In this document: in pieces, positions 30,336-39,991 of the stretch
Layout: every line of letters begins with the position of its first letter
Position numbering within the stretch: the first letter of the stretch is position 1
DNA from: Pseudomonas sp. PSKL.D1
GTDB taxonomy: Bacteria; Pseudomonadota; Gammaproteobacteria; Pseudomonadales; Pseudomonadaceae
Assembly: GCF_028898945.1 (NCBI RefSeq)
Contig: NZ_CP118607.1
Coordinates: 5,752,001 to 5,816,000, forward strand
DNA: 64,000 nt
Direction of reading: 5' to 3'
Translations under genes and position numbers: made by a program
The notes under the pieces: model-generated
What the model saw: the letters and a program-made list of their open reading frames with translations, nothing else
Database searches by the model: none
Told to the model about the DNA's origin: nothing

Positions 30336-31085
30336 CTACCGTGCAGCACGGGCAATGCAGGCCTCGCGAAACGCCTCGAAAAGGCGCAAGGAGACCGGGT
30401 TTTCGGCGAAACGCCATTCCGGGTGCCACTGCACGCCAAGCACAAAGCCCGGCGCATCAGGCATGGACACCGCTTCGATCAGGCCATCCGGGGCCCGTGC
30501 TTCGACGCGCAGGCCCGGGGCCAGGCGGTCGATGCCCTGGCTGTGCAGCGAGTTGACCTCGAACTGCGCAGCCAGACCCAGGCGCTCGAACAACCCGCCA
30601 GGCGCAATGCTGACGGAATGACGAGGGCCATATTGCACTTCAAGAGGGGCGTCCTCAGGTTCGCGGTGGTCCAGATAGCCAGGTAGCTCTTGCACCCGCT
30701 GGTGCAGGCTGCCGCCCAGGGCCACATTAAGCTCCTGAAAACCTCGGCATACGCAGAACACCGGAACACCTGCGGCAATGGCTGCCTGCAACAGCGGCAA
30801 GGTCAGACGATCACGCGCAAGGTCATGCCGAGTGCCTTCCGCGCTGGGGGCGCCATTGTAATGATGCGGCTCGACATTTGAAGGCGAGCCGGTAAAAAGA
30901 ATGCCATCGAGCCTGGCCAGCAACGCCTGAGCGTCGCTGCCCCCATCGCGGGCCGGCAAAATCAGCGGCAACCCGGCAAAACCGGCCGCCTCGACGTACT
31001 TGTCACCCACCGTGTGCGACGAGTTTTTCCCCACCTGCTGGCGGCAGGCACTGACACCGATCAAAGGGACCGCAGTTGCGCTCAT
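30336..31085 (-). CDS. puuD: Gamma-glutamyl-gamma-aminobutyrate hydrolase, PuuD-like
   Basis: A 249-residue class I glutamine amidotransferase-like hydrolase. The nucleophile cysteine lies in VFCVCRGFQELNVALGG (about residues 110-126), with the histidine/glutamate of the triad in GVQWHPEWR (about residues 220-228). PuuD releases GABA from gamma-glutamyl-GABA, the last step of the gamma-glutamylated putrescine route. The ATG at 31085 is 4 bp after the puuA-like stop, so translation is coupled. The chemistry could apply to other gamma-glutamyl amines. Confidence 0.85.
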   Translation of the reverse strand: MSATAVPLIGVSACRQQVGKNSSHTVGDKYVEAAGFAGLPLILPARDGGSDAQALLARLDGILFTGSPSNVEPHHYNGAPSAEGTRHDLARDRLTLPLLQAAIAAGVPVFCVCRGFQELNVALGGSLHQRVQELPGYLDHREPEDAPLEVQYGPRHSVSIAPGGLFERLGLAAQFEVNSLHSQGIDRLAPGLRVEARAPDGLIEAVSMPDAPGFVLGVQWHPEWRFAENPVSLRLFEAFREACIARAAR

Positions 31086-31089
31086 GGGC

Positions 31090-32472
31090 TTACACCGTGT
31101 GCAGGTACCAGTTGTACTCAAGGTCGGAGATCGAGACTTCGAATTCGGCCAGCTCACTTTCCTTGCAGGCCACGAAGATATCGATGTAGTCCGGGCTGAT
31201 GTATTGGTTAAGGACTTCGCTGTCGTCCAGCGCCCGCAGGGCATCGCGCAGGTTGTTCGGCAGGCTTTGTTCCAATTGCTCGTACGAATTGCCCTCGATT
31301 GGCGCCTCGGGCTCGACCTTGTTGGTCAGGCCGTGGTGGATGCCGGCGAGGATCGAGGCGAGCATCAGATAAGGGTTGGCATCGGCACCCGCCACACGGT
31401 GTTCGATACGCACGTTTTCACTGCTGTCGGTGGGGACGCGAACGGCCACGGTGCGGTTGTCCAACCCCCAGCTTGGTGCGTTGGGCACATAGAACTGTGC
31501 CCCGAAGCGGCGGTAAGAGTTGATGTTCGGGCACAGGAAGGCCATGGAAGCCGGCATGGTTTCCAGTACGCCGCCGATGGCATGGCGCAGGGTGTCGCTT
31601 TGCAGCGGGTCGTCGCAGGCAAAGATGTTCTTGCCGGTTTTCTTGTCCAGCAGCGAAATGTGCACGTGCAGGCCGTTACCCGCCTGGCCCGGGTAAGGCT
31701 TGGCCATGAAGGTTGTGTCCATTTCATGGTCATAGGCGACGTTTTTGATCAGGCGCTTGAGCAGGATCGCGTAGTCGCAGGCCTTCATCGGGTCGGCAAC
31801 GTGGTGCAAGTTGACTTCAAACTGGGCGGGTGCGCTTTCCTTGACGATGGCATCGGCCGGCAAGCCCTGCTCTTTTGCCGCCTCAAGCATGTCTTGCAGG
31901 CAATCGGCGTATTCGTCGAGGTCGTCGATGAGGTACACCTGGGTCGACTGCGGGCGCTTGCCGGAAATCGGTGAGCGCGGAGGCTGTGGCCGACCGTTGA
32001 GGTTGTCCTGGTCAATCAGGTAGAACTCAAGCTCGAACGCGGCGCAGATATCCAGGCCCATGGCGTCGAACTTGCTCACCACCTGGCGCAGCACTTCGCG
32101 CGGGTCGGCGAAAAACGGCTGGCCATCCAGTTCGTGCATGGTCATCAACAGCTGGGCGGTCGGGCGCTTCTGCCATGGCTCGTCGGACAAGGTACCGGGG
32201 ATCGGGTAGCAGATGCGGTCGGCATCACCGATGTCCAGGCCCAGGCCGGTGCTCTCGACGGTCGAACCGTTGATGTCCAGTGCAAACAACGACGCCGGCA
32301 GGTTGATCCCCTTTTCGTACACCTTGTGCAGGCTGGCCCGCTCGATGCGCTTGCCGCGCACCACGCCGTTCATGTCGGAGATCAGCAGATCCACGTACTG
32401 AGTGTCGGGATGAGCCTGAAGAAACTCATTCATCTCGCTGGAGGAACTGGCGCACGGGGTGACCGACGTCAT
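31090..32472 (-). CDS. puuA: Glutamine synthetase family protein, gamma-glutamylpolyamine synthetase-like
   Basis: A 460-residue ATP-dependent ligase. The N-terminal beta-grasp-like part is followed by the catalytic domain with AFELEFYLID (about residues 121-130), the conserved NGLHVHISLLD (about residues 265-275) and the C-terminal RIEHRVAGADANPYLMLA (about residues 355-372). PuuA-type enzymes glutamylate putrescine or other polyamines. The ATG at 32472 has AGGA 9 bases upstream; an upstream ATG overlaps that site. It is first in the puuA-puuD-permease operon and divergent from a LysR gene. Confidence 0.85.
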   Translation of the reverse strand: MTSVTPCASSSSEMNEFLQAHPDTQYVDLLISDMNGVVRGKRIERASLHKVYEKGINLPASLFALDINGSTVESTGLGLDIGDADRICYPIPGTLSDEPWQKRPTAQLLMTMHELDGQPFFADPREVLRQVVSKFDAMGLDICAAFELEFYLIDQDNLNGRPQPPRSPISGKRPQSTQVYLIDDLDEYADCLQDMLEAAKEQGLPADAIVKESAPAQFEVNLHHVADPMKACDYAILLKRLIKNVAYDHEMDTTFMAKPYPGQAGNGLHVHISLLDKKTGKNIFACDDPLQSDTLRHAIGGVLETMPASMAFLCPNINSYRRFGAQFYVPNAPSWGLDNRTVAVRVPTDSSENVRIEHRVAGADANPYLMLASILAGIHHGLTNKVEPEAPIEGNSYEQLEQSLPNNLRDALRALDDSEVLNQYISPDYIDIFVACKESELAEFEVSISDLEYNWYLHTV

Positions 32473-32677
32473 GGTGTACATCCTTTGATGTGCTGCGGCG
32501 ATGTGGGGATACGGCTGGCGCCACACGGGCGACGATGGTTGCAGCTGTTGTTTTTTTCACTATTCCCATCGTGGGGATTGTTACCCGACCGGGCGCATTG
32601 ATTCCCGGGGGCGGTTCAACTATAAAATGGCCTAAACGCAACAGACATTGGCATTTCGGCAAGCAGAGCGTGCACCA

Positions 32678-33550
32678 ATGCAATATCAGATTACTCACGC
32701 CGACCTCTCTCTGGTTCTGGCTCTGGAGCGCGGGCGCTCGCTGGCAAAGGCTGCCGAACTGCTCAAGGTGGACGTTTCAACCGTTTTCCGGTCAATTCGC
32801 CGGCTTGAATCGGCACTTGGCACGGCCCTGTTCGTGAAGAGCCGCAAGGGCTACCTGCCGACCGACACCGCCCAAGCCTTGGCCGAACAGGCCGAACGCG
32901 CCGAACAGGCGCTGGATGCGGCACGCATCGCAATGAGCAGCGGTGAGCAAGTGGTCAGCGGCACGGTACGCGTCACCTGCACCGAAGCGGTAATGCATAG
33001 CCTGCTTCTGCCGGCGCTGGCGGCTTTCATGCCGAACTACCCCGCCCTTTCACTGGAAATGGGCACCTCCAACACGTTTGCCAACCTTAGCCGCCGCGAT
33101 GCCGACATCGCGCTGCGCTTGACCAACACGCCCCCCGAACACTTGGTCGGGCGCTGCCTGGGCTCTACGTCTTACGTGATCTGCGGCCAGCCACAGTGGC
33201 GTGAGCGGCTGGCCGAATCGGTCGGCAGTGTGCCCTGGATCGCTCCGGACGATTCGATGCAGGACCACCCTACTGTGGTCTGGCGTAACCAACAGCATCC
33301 GGGCCTGAGCCCGCGCTACCTGTGCAGCAGCATGTCTACCATCGCTCAGCTGGTAAGCACCGGCATGGGCGTTGCCGCGCTGCCTGACTACATGGTCGAT
33401 GCCTTGCCGGGAGTTGATGCGCTCAGCGGGCCGCTGCCGGGGTGCGATACACAGCTATGGCTGCTGACCCGGCCGGATTGCCGGGCTTTGCGTTCGGTGC
33501 AGACGCTGTTCGAGGAACTGACGCCGCGGTTGCGGGACGCCATGTTGTGA
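32678..33550 (+). CDS. LysR family transcriptional regulator
   Basis: A 290-residue regulator with an N-terminal winged helix (LALERGRSLAKAAELLKVDVSTVFRSIRRLE, about residues 13-43) and a C-terminal effector domain (about residues 90-285). The helix-turn-helix differs slightly from the usual LTxAAxxLxxSQPAxS pattern. It is divergent from puuA over a 205-bp gap, so it is the likely regulator of that operon. A TATAAAAT box lies in the gap near 32620. Start ATG 32678; the ribosome binding site is weak. Confidence 0.85.
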   Translation: MQYQITHADLSLVLALERGRSLAKAAELLKVDVSTVFRSIRRLESALGTALFVKSRKGYLPTDTAQALAEQAERAEQALDAARIAMSSGEQVVSGTVRVTCTEAVMHSLLLPALAAFMPNYPALSLEMGTSNTFANLSRRDADIALRLTNTPPEHLVGRCLGSTSYVICGQPQWRERLAESVGSVPWIAPDDSMQDHPTVVWRNQQHPGLSPRYLCSSMSTIAQLVSTGMGVAALPDYMVDALPGVDALSGPLPGCDTQLWLLTRPDCRALRSVQTLFEELTPRLRDAML

Positions 33551-33620
33551 GGGTGTTGTGTTTCATGGGTTTCGGAAGGTATCGTCAGGGTCAAGCATTT
33601 GGGGTGTCTGTTCCGGCCCT

Positions 33621-33682
33621 TTCGCGGCTAAAGCCGCTCCTACAGGGCATGCGATCTTTGTGGGAGCGGCTTCAGCCGCGAA
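33621..33682. repeat. REP palindrome, GGCTAAAGCC family
   Basis: Arms 33621-33644 and 33659-33682 with two mismatches. It lies between the LysR gene and rpoZ, at the right edge of the polyamine module. Confidence 0.85.
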
Positions 33683-33814
33683 GAATCAAACACAGGACCA
33701 TCGGGCATGGCAAACAAAACAGCGCTTCCCTATTGGCTGGTGATTTTTTAAACTATCGAGTCCGCCTGCCCATATTGGGTTGCACGCCCACCGCATTTGC
33801 TACTGAGGAAGACC

Positions 33815-34078
33815 ATGGCCCGCGTAACTGTTGAAGACTGCCTGGAACACGTGGATAACCGTTTTGAGCTGGTCATGCTCTCGACCAAGCGCGCCCGTCA
33901 GCTGGCTACCGGCGGCAAAGAGCCGCGCGTAGCGTGGGAAAACGACAAACCGACCGTGGTCGCCCTGCGCGAAATCGCCGAAGGTATCGTCACCCCTGAG
34001 TTCATCGCCGCCGAAGAGATCGTCACCGAGGATCCGGTCTTCGCCGCGTTCGAGGACGAGTCCAACGAGGCTGTCTGA
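33815..34078 (+). CDS. rpoZ: RNA polymerase omega subunit
   Basis: An 87-residue subunit starting [21 protein letters not shown] with the conserved [12 protein letters not shown] (about residues 23-34). It helps fold and assemble the beta' subunit and forms part of a ppGpp binding site. The ATG at 33815 follows GAGGA. It leads the rpoZ-spoT-ridA operon, spoT starting 59 bp later. Confidence 0.97.
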   Translation: MARVTVEDCLEHVDNRFELVMLSTKRARQLATGGKEPRVAWENDKPTVVALREIAEGIVTPEFIAAEEIVTEDPVFAAFEDESNEAV

Positions 34079-34137
34079 TTGATGCCCGGTCGACGTCGCG
34101 CGGCACCCGGCCCTCTTCCTCGGCAAGAGGTAAAACC

Positions 34138-36246
34138 ATGCCGGGTATAGAAGCCTTAGCCGAACGGCTGTCGACCTATCTGGGCCCTGAACAGGTCAAT
34201 CTGGTTCGCCGGGCCTATTTCTACGCTGAACAGGCACACGACGGGCAGCGCCGCCGCAGTGGCGAGCCCTACGTGACGCATCCGCTGGCCGTGGCCAGCA
34301 TCCTCGCAGACATGCACATGGACCATCAGAGCCTGATGGCGGCCATGCTGCACGACGTGATCGAAGATACCGGCATCGCCAAGGAAGCCCTCTGCCAACA
34401 GTTTGGCGAGACGGTGGCCGAACTGGTGGACGGGGTCAGCAAACTGACCCAGATGAACTTCGAGACCAAGGCCGAGGCTCAGGCCGAAAACTTCCAGAAG
34501 ATGGCCATGGCCATGGCACGCGACATCCGCGTGATCCTGGTCAAACTGGCCGACCGCCTGCACAACATGCGCACGCTGGAAGTGCTGTCTGGCGAAAAAC
34601 GCCGACGCATCGCCAAGGAAACCCTCGAAATCTACGCCCCTATCGCCAACCGGCTGGGCATGCACACCGTGCGCGTGGAGTTCGAAGACCTTGGCTTCAA
34701 GGCCATGCACCCGATGCGTTCGTCGCTGATTCATCGCGCGGTGAAGAGTGCACGGGGCAACCGTAAAGAGATTGTCGCCAAGATCGAGCACTCGCTGGCC
34801 AACTGCCTGGCCGCCGACGGCATCGAAGGCGAAGTCAGCGGGCGTCAAAAACACCTCTATGGCATCTACAAGAAGATGCGCGGCAAGCGCCGTGCCTTCA
34901 ACGAAATCATGGACGTGTACGCCTTCCGCATCATCGTCGACAAGGTAGACACCTGCTACCGCGTGCTGGGTGCGGTGCACAACCTGTACAAGCCGCTGCC
35001 CGGCCGCTTCAAGGATTACATCGCAATCCCCAAGGCCAACGGCTATCAGTCGCTGCACACCACGCTGTTCGGCATGCACGGCGTGCCCATCGAGATCCAG
35101 ATCCGCACCCGCGAAATGGAAGAGATGGCCAACAACGGCATTGCCGCGCACTGGCTGTACAAATCCAACGACGATGAACAGCCCAAGGGCAACCATGCCC
35201 GTGCCCGCCAGTGGGTCAAGGGCATCCTCGAACTGCAGCAGCGTGCTGGCAACTCGCTGGAATTCATCGAGAGCGTGAAGATCGACCTGTTCCCGGACGA
35301 GGTTTATGTCTTTACGCCCAAAGGCCGGATCATGGAGCTGCCAAAAGGCTCCACCGCCGTGGACTTTGCTTATGCGGTGCATACCGACGTTGGCAACAGC
35401 TGCATCGCCTGCCGCATCAACCGCCGCCTGGCACCGCTGTCCGAACCGCTGCAAAGCGGCTCTACAGTCGAGATCGTCAGTGCCCCGGGCGCACGCCCAA
35501 ACCCGGCCTGGCTCAACTTCGTGGTCACCGGCAAGGCACGTACCCATATTCGCCACGCGCTCAAACAGCAGCGTCGCTCCGAGTCGATCAGCCTGGGCGA
35601 GCGCCTGCTGAACAAGGTGCTGACCGGCTTCGACAGCAGCCTGGAGGTGATTCCACAGGAGCGTATTCAGGGCATCCTCGCCGAATACCGCCTGGAACTC
35701 ATCGAAGACTTGCTCGAAGACATCGGCCTGGGCAACCGCATGGCTTATGTGGTCGCGCGACGCCTGCTGTCCGCAGAAGGCGAGCAGCTACCGGCACCGG
35801 AAGGCCCGCTGGCCATTCGCGGCACCGAAGGCTTGGTGCTCAGTTACGCCAAGTGCTGCACACCGATCCCTGGCGACCCGATCGTCGGCCACTTGTCGGC
35901 GGGCAAAGGCATGGTCGTGCACCTGGAAACCTGCCGCAACATCAGCGAAATCCGCCATAACCCGGAAAAATGCGTGCAGCTTTCCTGGGCCAAGGACATT
36001 TCCGGCGAATTCAATGTGGAGCTGCGCGTGGAGCTGGAGCACCAGCGCGGCCTCATCGCGCTGCTGGCCAGCAGCGTCAACGCCGCCGACGGCAACATCG
36101 AGAAGATCAGCATGGACGAACGCGACGGCCGTATCAGCGTTGTCCAACTGGTGGTCAGCGTGCACGACCGCGTGCACCTGGCTCGTGTGATCAAGAAGCT
36201 GCGTACGCTGACAGGTGTGGTTCGCATCACCCGCATGCGTACGTAG
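34138..36246 (+). CDS. spoT: Bifunctional (p)ppGpp synthetase/hydrolase SpoT
   Basis: A 702-residue regulator of the stringent response. The HD hydrolase domain has [12 protein letters not shown] and [10 protein letters not shown] (about residues 43-78), intact. The synthetase domain is about residues 230-350 ([17 protein letters not shown] and [10 protein letters not shown]). TGS (about 385-445) and a C-terminal ACT domain (about 625-702) follow. It is bifunctional in type, with hydrolase likely dominant as in other gammaproteobacteria. It lies between rpoZ and ridA. Confidence 0.97.
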   Translation: MPGIEALAERLSTYLGPEQVNLVRRAYFYAEQAHDGQRRRSGEPYVTHPLAVASILADMHMDHQSLMAAMLHDVIEDTGIAKEALCQQFGETVAELVDGVSKLTQMNFETKAEAQAENFQKMAMAMARDIRVILVKLADRLHNMRTLEVLSGEKRRRIAKETLEIYAPIANRLGMHTVRVEFEDLGFKAMHPMRSSLIHRAVKSARGNRKEIVAKIEHSLANCLAADGIEGEVSGRQKHLYGIYKKMRGKRRAFNEIMDVYAFRIIVDKVDTCYRVLGAVHNLYKPLPGRFKDYIAIPKANGYQSLHTTLFGMHGVPIEIQIRTREMEEMANNGIAAHWLYKSNDDEQPKGNHARARQWVKGILELQQRAGNSLEFIESVKIDLFPDEVYVFTPKGRIMELPKGSTAVDFAYAVHTDVGNSCIACRINRRLAPLSEPLQSGSTVEIVSAPGARPNPAWLNFVVTGKARTHIRHALKQQRRSESISLGERLLNKVLTGFDSSLEVIPQERIQGILAEYRLELIEDLLEDIGLGNRMAYVVARRLLSAEGEQLPAPEGPLAIRGTEGLVLSYAKCCTPIPGDPIVGHLSAGKGMVVHLETCRNISEIRHNPEKCVQLSWAKDISGEFNVELRVELEHQRGLIALLASSVNAADGNIEKISMDERDGRISVVQLVVSVHDRVHLARVIKKLRTLTGVVRITRMRT

Positions 36247-36269
36247 TCCGCCAACCGCAAGGAGTCATC

Positions 36270-36650
36270 ATGAGCAAGACCGTCATCAACAGCGACAAGG
36301 CCCCTGCCGCTATCGGCACTTACTCTCAGGCGATCAAGGCCGGCAACACCGTGTACATGTCGGGCCAGATCCCGCTGGACCCGAAAACCATGGAGCTGGT
36401 TGAAGGTTTCGAAGCCCAGACTGTACAGGTGTTCGAAAACCTCAAGGCCGTGGCTGAAGCCGCTGGCGGTTCCTTCAAGGACATCGTCAAGCTGAACATC
36501 TTCCTCACTGACCTGAGCCACTTCGCCAAGGTCAACGAAGTGATGGCCCGCTACTTCGACCAGCCCTACCCAGCCCGCGCCGCCATTGGCGTTGCCGCAC
36601 TGCCGAAAGGCGCCCAGGTAGAAATGGACGCCATCCTGGTCATCGAATGA
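36270..36650 (+). CDS. ridA: Enamine/imine deaminase RidA
   Basis: A 126-residue trimeric deaminase that destroys reactive enamines such as 2-aminoacrylate. The conserved [22 protein letters not shown] near the C-terminus carries the catalytic arginine, and [16 protein letters not shown] (about residues 63-78) is the family signature. The ATG at 36270 follows AAGGAG. It directly follows spoT, a conserved order. Confidence 0.94.
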   Translation: MSKTVINSDKAPAAIGTYSQAIKAGNTVYMSGQIPLDPKTMELVEGFEAQTVQVFENLKAVAEAAGGSFKDIVKLNIFLTDLSHFAKVNEVMARYFDQPYPARAAIGVAALPKGAQVEMDAILVIE

Positions 36651-36705
36651 TGCCGCGGGTGGCGGGCGCCCTGCCCGCCACCTCTTTGTTCAAGGTTATT
36701 CCATC

Positions 36706-37431
36706 ATGCGTCAAGCACTGCCCCTCGCGCTGGCAGCTCTGCTTCTAAGCGGCTGCGCCAGTCATAAACCTGAAGATTTCAACGGCACCTGGATCAACCA
36801 GGACGCCATCAAGGCCGCCATCAAAGGCGGCAGTCTGCGCCAGGCGTTGAACGAGCATGGCCCGGTGCTGGAGTGGAAGCTGGATGTGGCTAACCAGCAG
36901 GCCAGCTTCAGCAATGGCTTCGAAGCCGTTGATGGCCAGCTGACCAGCAATGAAAAGCAAATGCAGGCCAACTTCCAGGGCTCGCTGGTCGAGCAGCTTA
37001 TGCTCGATGGCGACGAACTGAAGACCACCGACCAGTCCGGCTCCGAGCAGAATTTCGTCCGCTCCAAGCTGCCTGGCAATGCGCCGCTGGGCGGCAGCTT
37101 TGAGAAAGCCCTCTATCAAGCCTATCTTGGCGGTGACTGGAAGATCATTGACGGCGACGGCAAAGGTGGTGTGGTGCGCTTCGCTGACAACGGCAGTGTG
37201 ACCGGCCTTCCCGGCCCTGATCGCTATGCTTTGTGCCTGGCCGGCGATTGTGCCGACATGGGTGGAAGCAATGACAGCATGTGGCTGGAGCGCAACCAAC
37301 GCGGTGCACCTTTCATCTTCAAACGTGACGATGACCGACTGGAGATATTCCGGGCAGTTAACCGCGCCCAGCCAGATGAGAAGCCTCAACTGGCTGCCGG
37401 TGCGAGGCAGTGGGTGCTGGAGCGAGATTAA
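36706..37431 (+). CDS. Hypothetical lipoprotein
   Basis: A 241-residue protein with a lipoprotein signal and lipobox LLSGCAS (cysteine about residue 17), expected in the outer-membrane inner leaflet because the +2 residue is alanine. The mature part is polar, begins with FNGTWINQDAIKAA and contains two cysteines (CLAGDC, about residues 178-183). I do not recognise a domain. It is 55 bp after ridA on the same strand and before a SDR gene in the opposite direction. Confidence 0.7.
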   Translation: MRQALPLALAALLLSGCASHKPEDFNGTWINQDAIKAAIKGGSLRQALNEHGPVLEWKLDVANQQASFSNGFEAVDGQLTSNEKQMQANFQGSLVEQLMLDGDELKTTDQSGSEQNFVRSKLPGNAPLGGSFEKALYQAYLGGDWKIIDGDGKGGVVRFADNGSVTGLPGPDRYALCLAGDCADMGGSNDSMWLERNQRGAPFIFKRDDDRLEIFRAVNRAQPDEKPQLAAGARQWVLERD

Positions 37432-37445
37432 GTCAGCCCCCGGCT

Positions 37446-37533
37446 TGTAGGAGCGGCCTAGTGTCGCGAACGGGCCGCAAAGCGGCCCCGGCAATCTATG
37501 TTGCGAAGCTGAAAACCTGGGGCCGCTCCTACA
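37446..37533. repeat. Degenerate REP-like palindrome with a nested GGGCCGC hairpin
   Basis: Outer arms TGTAGGAGCGGCC (37446-37458) and GGCCGCTCCTACA (37521-37533) enclose a hairpin GGGCCGC-AAA-GCGGCCC (37472-37488). The inner hairpin recurs almost exactly at 49420-49442. It lies between converging genes. Confidence 0.7.
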
Positions 37534-37536
37534 TGC

Positions 37537-38394
37537 TCAGCCTTTGCCCTGCAGGATGGCCGCATACCCTTCCTTGTAACTCGGATAAGCTGGCACCCAA
37601 CCCAATGCCCGCACCCGGGCATTACTGCAACGCTTGCTCCCGGTTCGGCGTACCCGCTGCTCATCCGACCACTCGGTAACGCCCATGTACGCCCGCAACC
37701 AGGCCACCACATCGGCCAGTGGTGCCGGATCGTCATCGACACCGATGTAATAATCGTCCAGCGCCACACCTTCGGCATCAGCATTCAACAGGAAGGCCAT
37801 CAGGCTTGCCGCGTCCTCGGCATGGATACGGTTGCCATACAGCGGCGGCTCTTCTGCCACTCGATAACCTTGGCGCACCTGGCTCAGCAGCAATTCACGC
37901 CCTGGCCCGTAGATACCTGTAAGCCGCACAACGCTCGCAGGAATACCGCTGCTCAACGCTAGCTGCTCAGCCTCGAGCATCACACGCCCGGAGTATCCCT
38001 CAGGTTCCGTGGCCGCCGTTTCGTCGATCCACTCCCCATCCTTTTGAGCAAACACGCTGCTGCTGGACACAAACAGCAAGCGACGCGGGCGCTGAGCACG
38101 CTCAGCCAGCCATGCCAATACATGGCGCAGGCCCAGGACATACGCCTCTTGATAGCCTGCCTCGTCATGCTGGCTGGCTGCCACGCAGTAAACCAGATAG
38201 TCCGGTGAACGTTGCGGCCATGCCTGGGGGATGGTGGGCTCTGAAAGGTCGGCAGCGACCGGAACCACCCCTTGGGGCAGTTGATCTATCGAGCGGCGCA
38301 AACCGCTGACACTCCAGCCACGGGCTAGCAGTTGCCGGGCCAGACGGCCACCCACATCACCGCAGCCTACGATCATCGCGGAAAGGTCTGACAT
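37537..38394 (-). CDS. NAD(P)-dependent epimerase/dehydratase family protein, YeeZ-like
   Basis: A 285-residue protein of the extended SDR type. The nucleotide-binding motif is AMIVGCGDVGGRLARQL (about residues 6-22), and the short-chain serine/tyrosine region is FVSSSSVFAQ (about residues 107-116) with GYSGRVMLEAEQL. It resembles the YeeZ/YbjT-like atypical SDRs whose substrates are unknown. The ATG at 38394 starts MSDLSAM. It is divergent from exbB. Confidence 0.8.
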   Translation of the reverse strand: MSDLSAMIVGCGDVGGRLARQLLARGWSVSGLRRSIDQLPQGVVPVAADLSEPTIPQAWPQRSPDYLVYCVAASQHDEAGYQEAYVLGLRHVLAWLAERAQRPRRLLFVSSSSVFAQKDGEWIDETAATEPEGYSGRVMLEAEQLALSSGIPASVVRLTGIYGPGRELLLSQVRQGYRVAEEPPLYGNRIHAEDAASLMAFLLNADAEGVALDDYYIGVDDDPAPLADVVAWLRAYMGVTEWSDEQRVRRTGSKRCSNARVRALGWVPAYPSYKEGYAAILQGKG

Positions 38395-38503
38395 CAAAAA
38401 ATCCTCTAGACCATCGATTAGTACTTGAAGGATTACACGATAGGCGGCTAGACCGCAGGTGAAAAAAGCAACATCATTACTTTTGTTAACAAGAATTACT
38501 TGC

Positions 38504-38522
38504 AATAATGGCAACCCTTATC
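38504..38522 (+). promoter_or_regulatory. Candidate Fur box for exbB-exbD-tonB
   Basis: AATAATGGCAACCCTTATC matches 14 of 19 positions of the GATAATGATAATCATTATC Fur consensus, 66 bp upstream of the exbB start. TonB systems are normally Fur-repressed. Confidence 0.55.
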
Positions 38523-38587
38523 TGTTCTCGGCCTACATCGAGGCCTTGGAGAACGTTCACCTTTTTTCTTCATCAGGTCCGGCCAGC

Positions 38588-39559
38588 ATGACACGCACTC
38601 AACCTTCCGCTTCGCCAACCCCGTCGCGCGCCTGGCGCGCCATCGCCGCGCTGATGTTCAGCCTGGTGCTGGCCCCGGTGGCCATGGCCGATGAGCCAGC
38701 TGCCAACGCCAGTGCACCAGCCGCTGTCAGCGCGCCATCAGCACCAGCAGCCGAAGGCCAGGCCCCGGCAGGCGAAGCACAGGCTGCTGCGCCGGCCGAC
38801 TCCCAGGTTGTGGTAGACCCTGCCACCAACGCACTGGTCGAGGACACGACCCTGGGCATGGCACATGACCTGTCCCCGTGGGGCATGTACCAGAACGCCG
38901 ACGTGGTGGTGAAGGCTGTGATGATCGGCCTGGTCATCGCCTCGATCATTACCTGGACCATCTGGATCGCCAAAGGCTTCGAACTGCTCGGCGCCAAACG
39001 TCGCCTGCGCGGTGAAATCGCTCAGCTGAAGAAGTCCGCCAGCCTCAAGGAAGCCAGTGACGTTTCCAACAAGGAAGGCACCCTGGCCCACACCCTGGTC
39101 CATGATGCCCTCGAAGAAATGCGCCTGTCGGCCAATGCCCGTGAAAAAGAAGGCATCAAGGAGCGCGTCAGCTTCCGTCTGGAGCGCCTGGTTCACGCCA
39201 GCGGCCGCAACATGAGCAATGGCACCGGCGTGCTCGCCACCATCGGCTCCACTGCGCCGTTCGTGGGCCTGTTCGGTACTGTTTGGGGCATCATGAACAG
39301 CTTCATCGGCATCGCCAAAACCCAGACCACCAACCTGGCCGTCGTTGCCCCCGGTATTGCTGAAGCGCTGCTCGCTACCGCGCTGGGCCTGGTTGCCGCA
39401 ATCCCGGCCGTAGTCATCTACAACGTCTTCGCCCGCTCGATTGCTGGCTACAAGGCGCAGGTGTCGGACGCTTCGGCACAGGTTCTGCTGCTGGTCAGCC
39501 GTGACCTCGACCACCAGGGTGGCGAACGCGCCGCCCCGCACATGGTGAAAGTGGGGTAA
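38588..39559 (+). CDS. exbB: TonB-system biopolymer transport protein ExbB
   Basis: A 323-residue inner-membrane motor protein with a signal sequence (AALMFSLVLAPVAMA, about residues 21-35), followed by a long alanine-proline-rich periplasmic stretch (about residues 40-75) that enlarges the protein as in other pseudomonads. Three transmembrane segments follow (about residues 115-135, 225-250 and 270-295). The conserved GTVWGIMNSF lies near residue 236. With ExbD it uses the proton gradient to drive TonB. The ATG at 38588 is preferred because the signal starts there. Confidence 0.93.
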   Translation: MTRTQPSASPTPSRAWRAIAALMFSLVLAPVAMADEPAANASAPAAVSAPSAPAAEGQAPAGEAQAAAPADSQVVVDPATNALVEDTTLGMAHDLSPWGMYQNADVVVKAVMIGLVIASIITWTIWIAKGFELLGAKRRLRGEIAQLKKSASLKEASDVSNKEGTLAHTLVHDALEEMRLSANAREKEGIKERVSFRLERLVHASGRNMSNGTGVLATIGSTAPFVGLFGTVWGIMNSFIGIAKTQTTNLAVVAPGIAEALLATALGLVAAIPAVVIYNVFARSIAGYKAQVSDASAQVLLLVSRDLDHQGGERAAPHMVKVG

Positions 39560-39562
39560 GCC

Positions 39563-39991
39563 ATGGGCCTGCATCTCAATGAAGGTGGCGACGACCTCGC
39601 CGAAAACCACGAAATCAACGTTACGCCGTTCATCGACGTAATGCTGGTGCTGCTGATCATTTTCATGGTCGCAGCCCCCTTGGCCACCGTCGACATCAAA
39701 GTCGACCTGCCGGCCTCGACCGCCAAACCGGCGCCGAGGCCCGAGAAACCGGTGTTCGTCAGCGTCAAGGCCGACCAGAAGCTGTATGTCGGTGACGATC
39801 AGGTGCCTGCCCCCGACCAGCTTGGCCCGATGCTCGATGCCAAGACCAAGGGCGACAAGGAAACCACCATCTTCTTCCAGGCCGATAAAGGTGTGGATTA
39901 CGGTGACCTGATGGAAGTGATGAACAACATGCGCGCGGCCGGCTACCTCAAAGTCGGTCTGGTAGGTCTTGAGACGGCAGCGAAGAAATGA
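39563..39991 (+). CDS. exbD: TonB-system biopolymer transport protein ExbD
   Basis: A 142-residue inner-membrane protein with one N-terminal helix carrying the essential aspartate: INVTPFIDVMLVLLIIFMV (about residues 20-38). The rest is periplasmic. It starts 3 bp after exbB and overlaps tonB by 4 bases (ATGA), so the three are translated as a coupled operon. Confidence 0.95.
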   Translation: MGLHLNEGGDDLAENHEINVTPFIDVMLVLLIIFMVAAPLATVDIKVDLPASTAKPAPRPEKPVFVSVKADQKLYVGDDQVPAPDQLGPMLDAKTKGDKETTIFFQADKGVDYGDLMEVMNNMRAAGYLKVGLVGLETAAKK

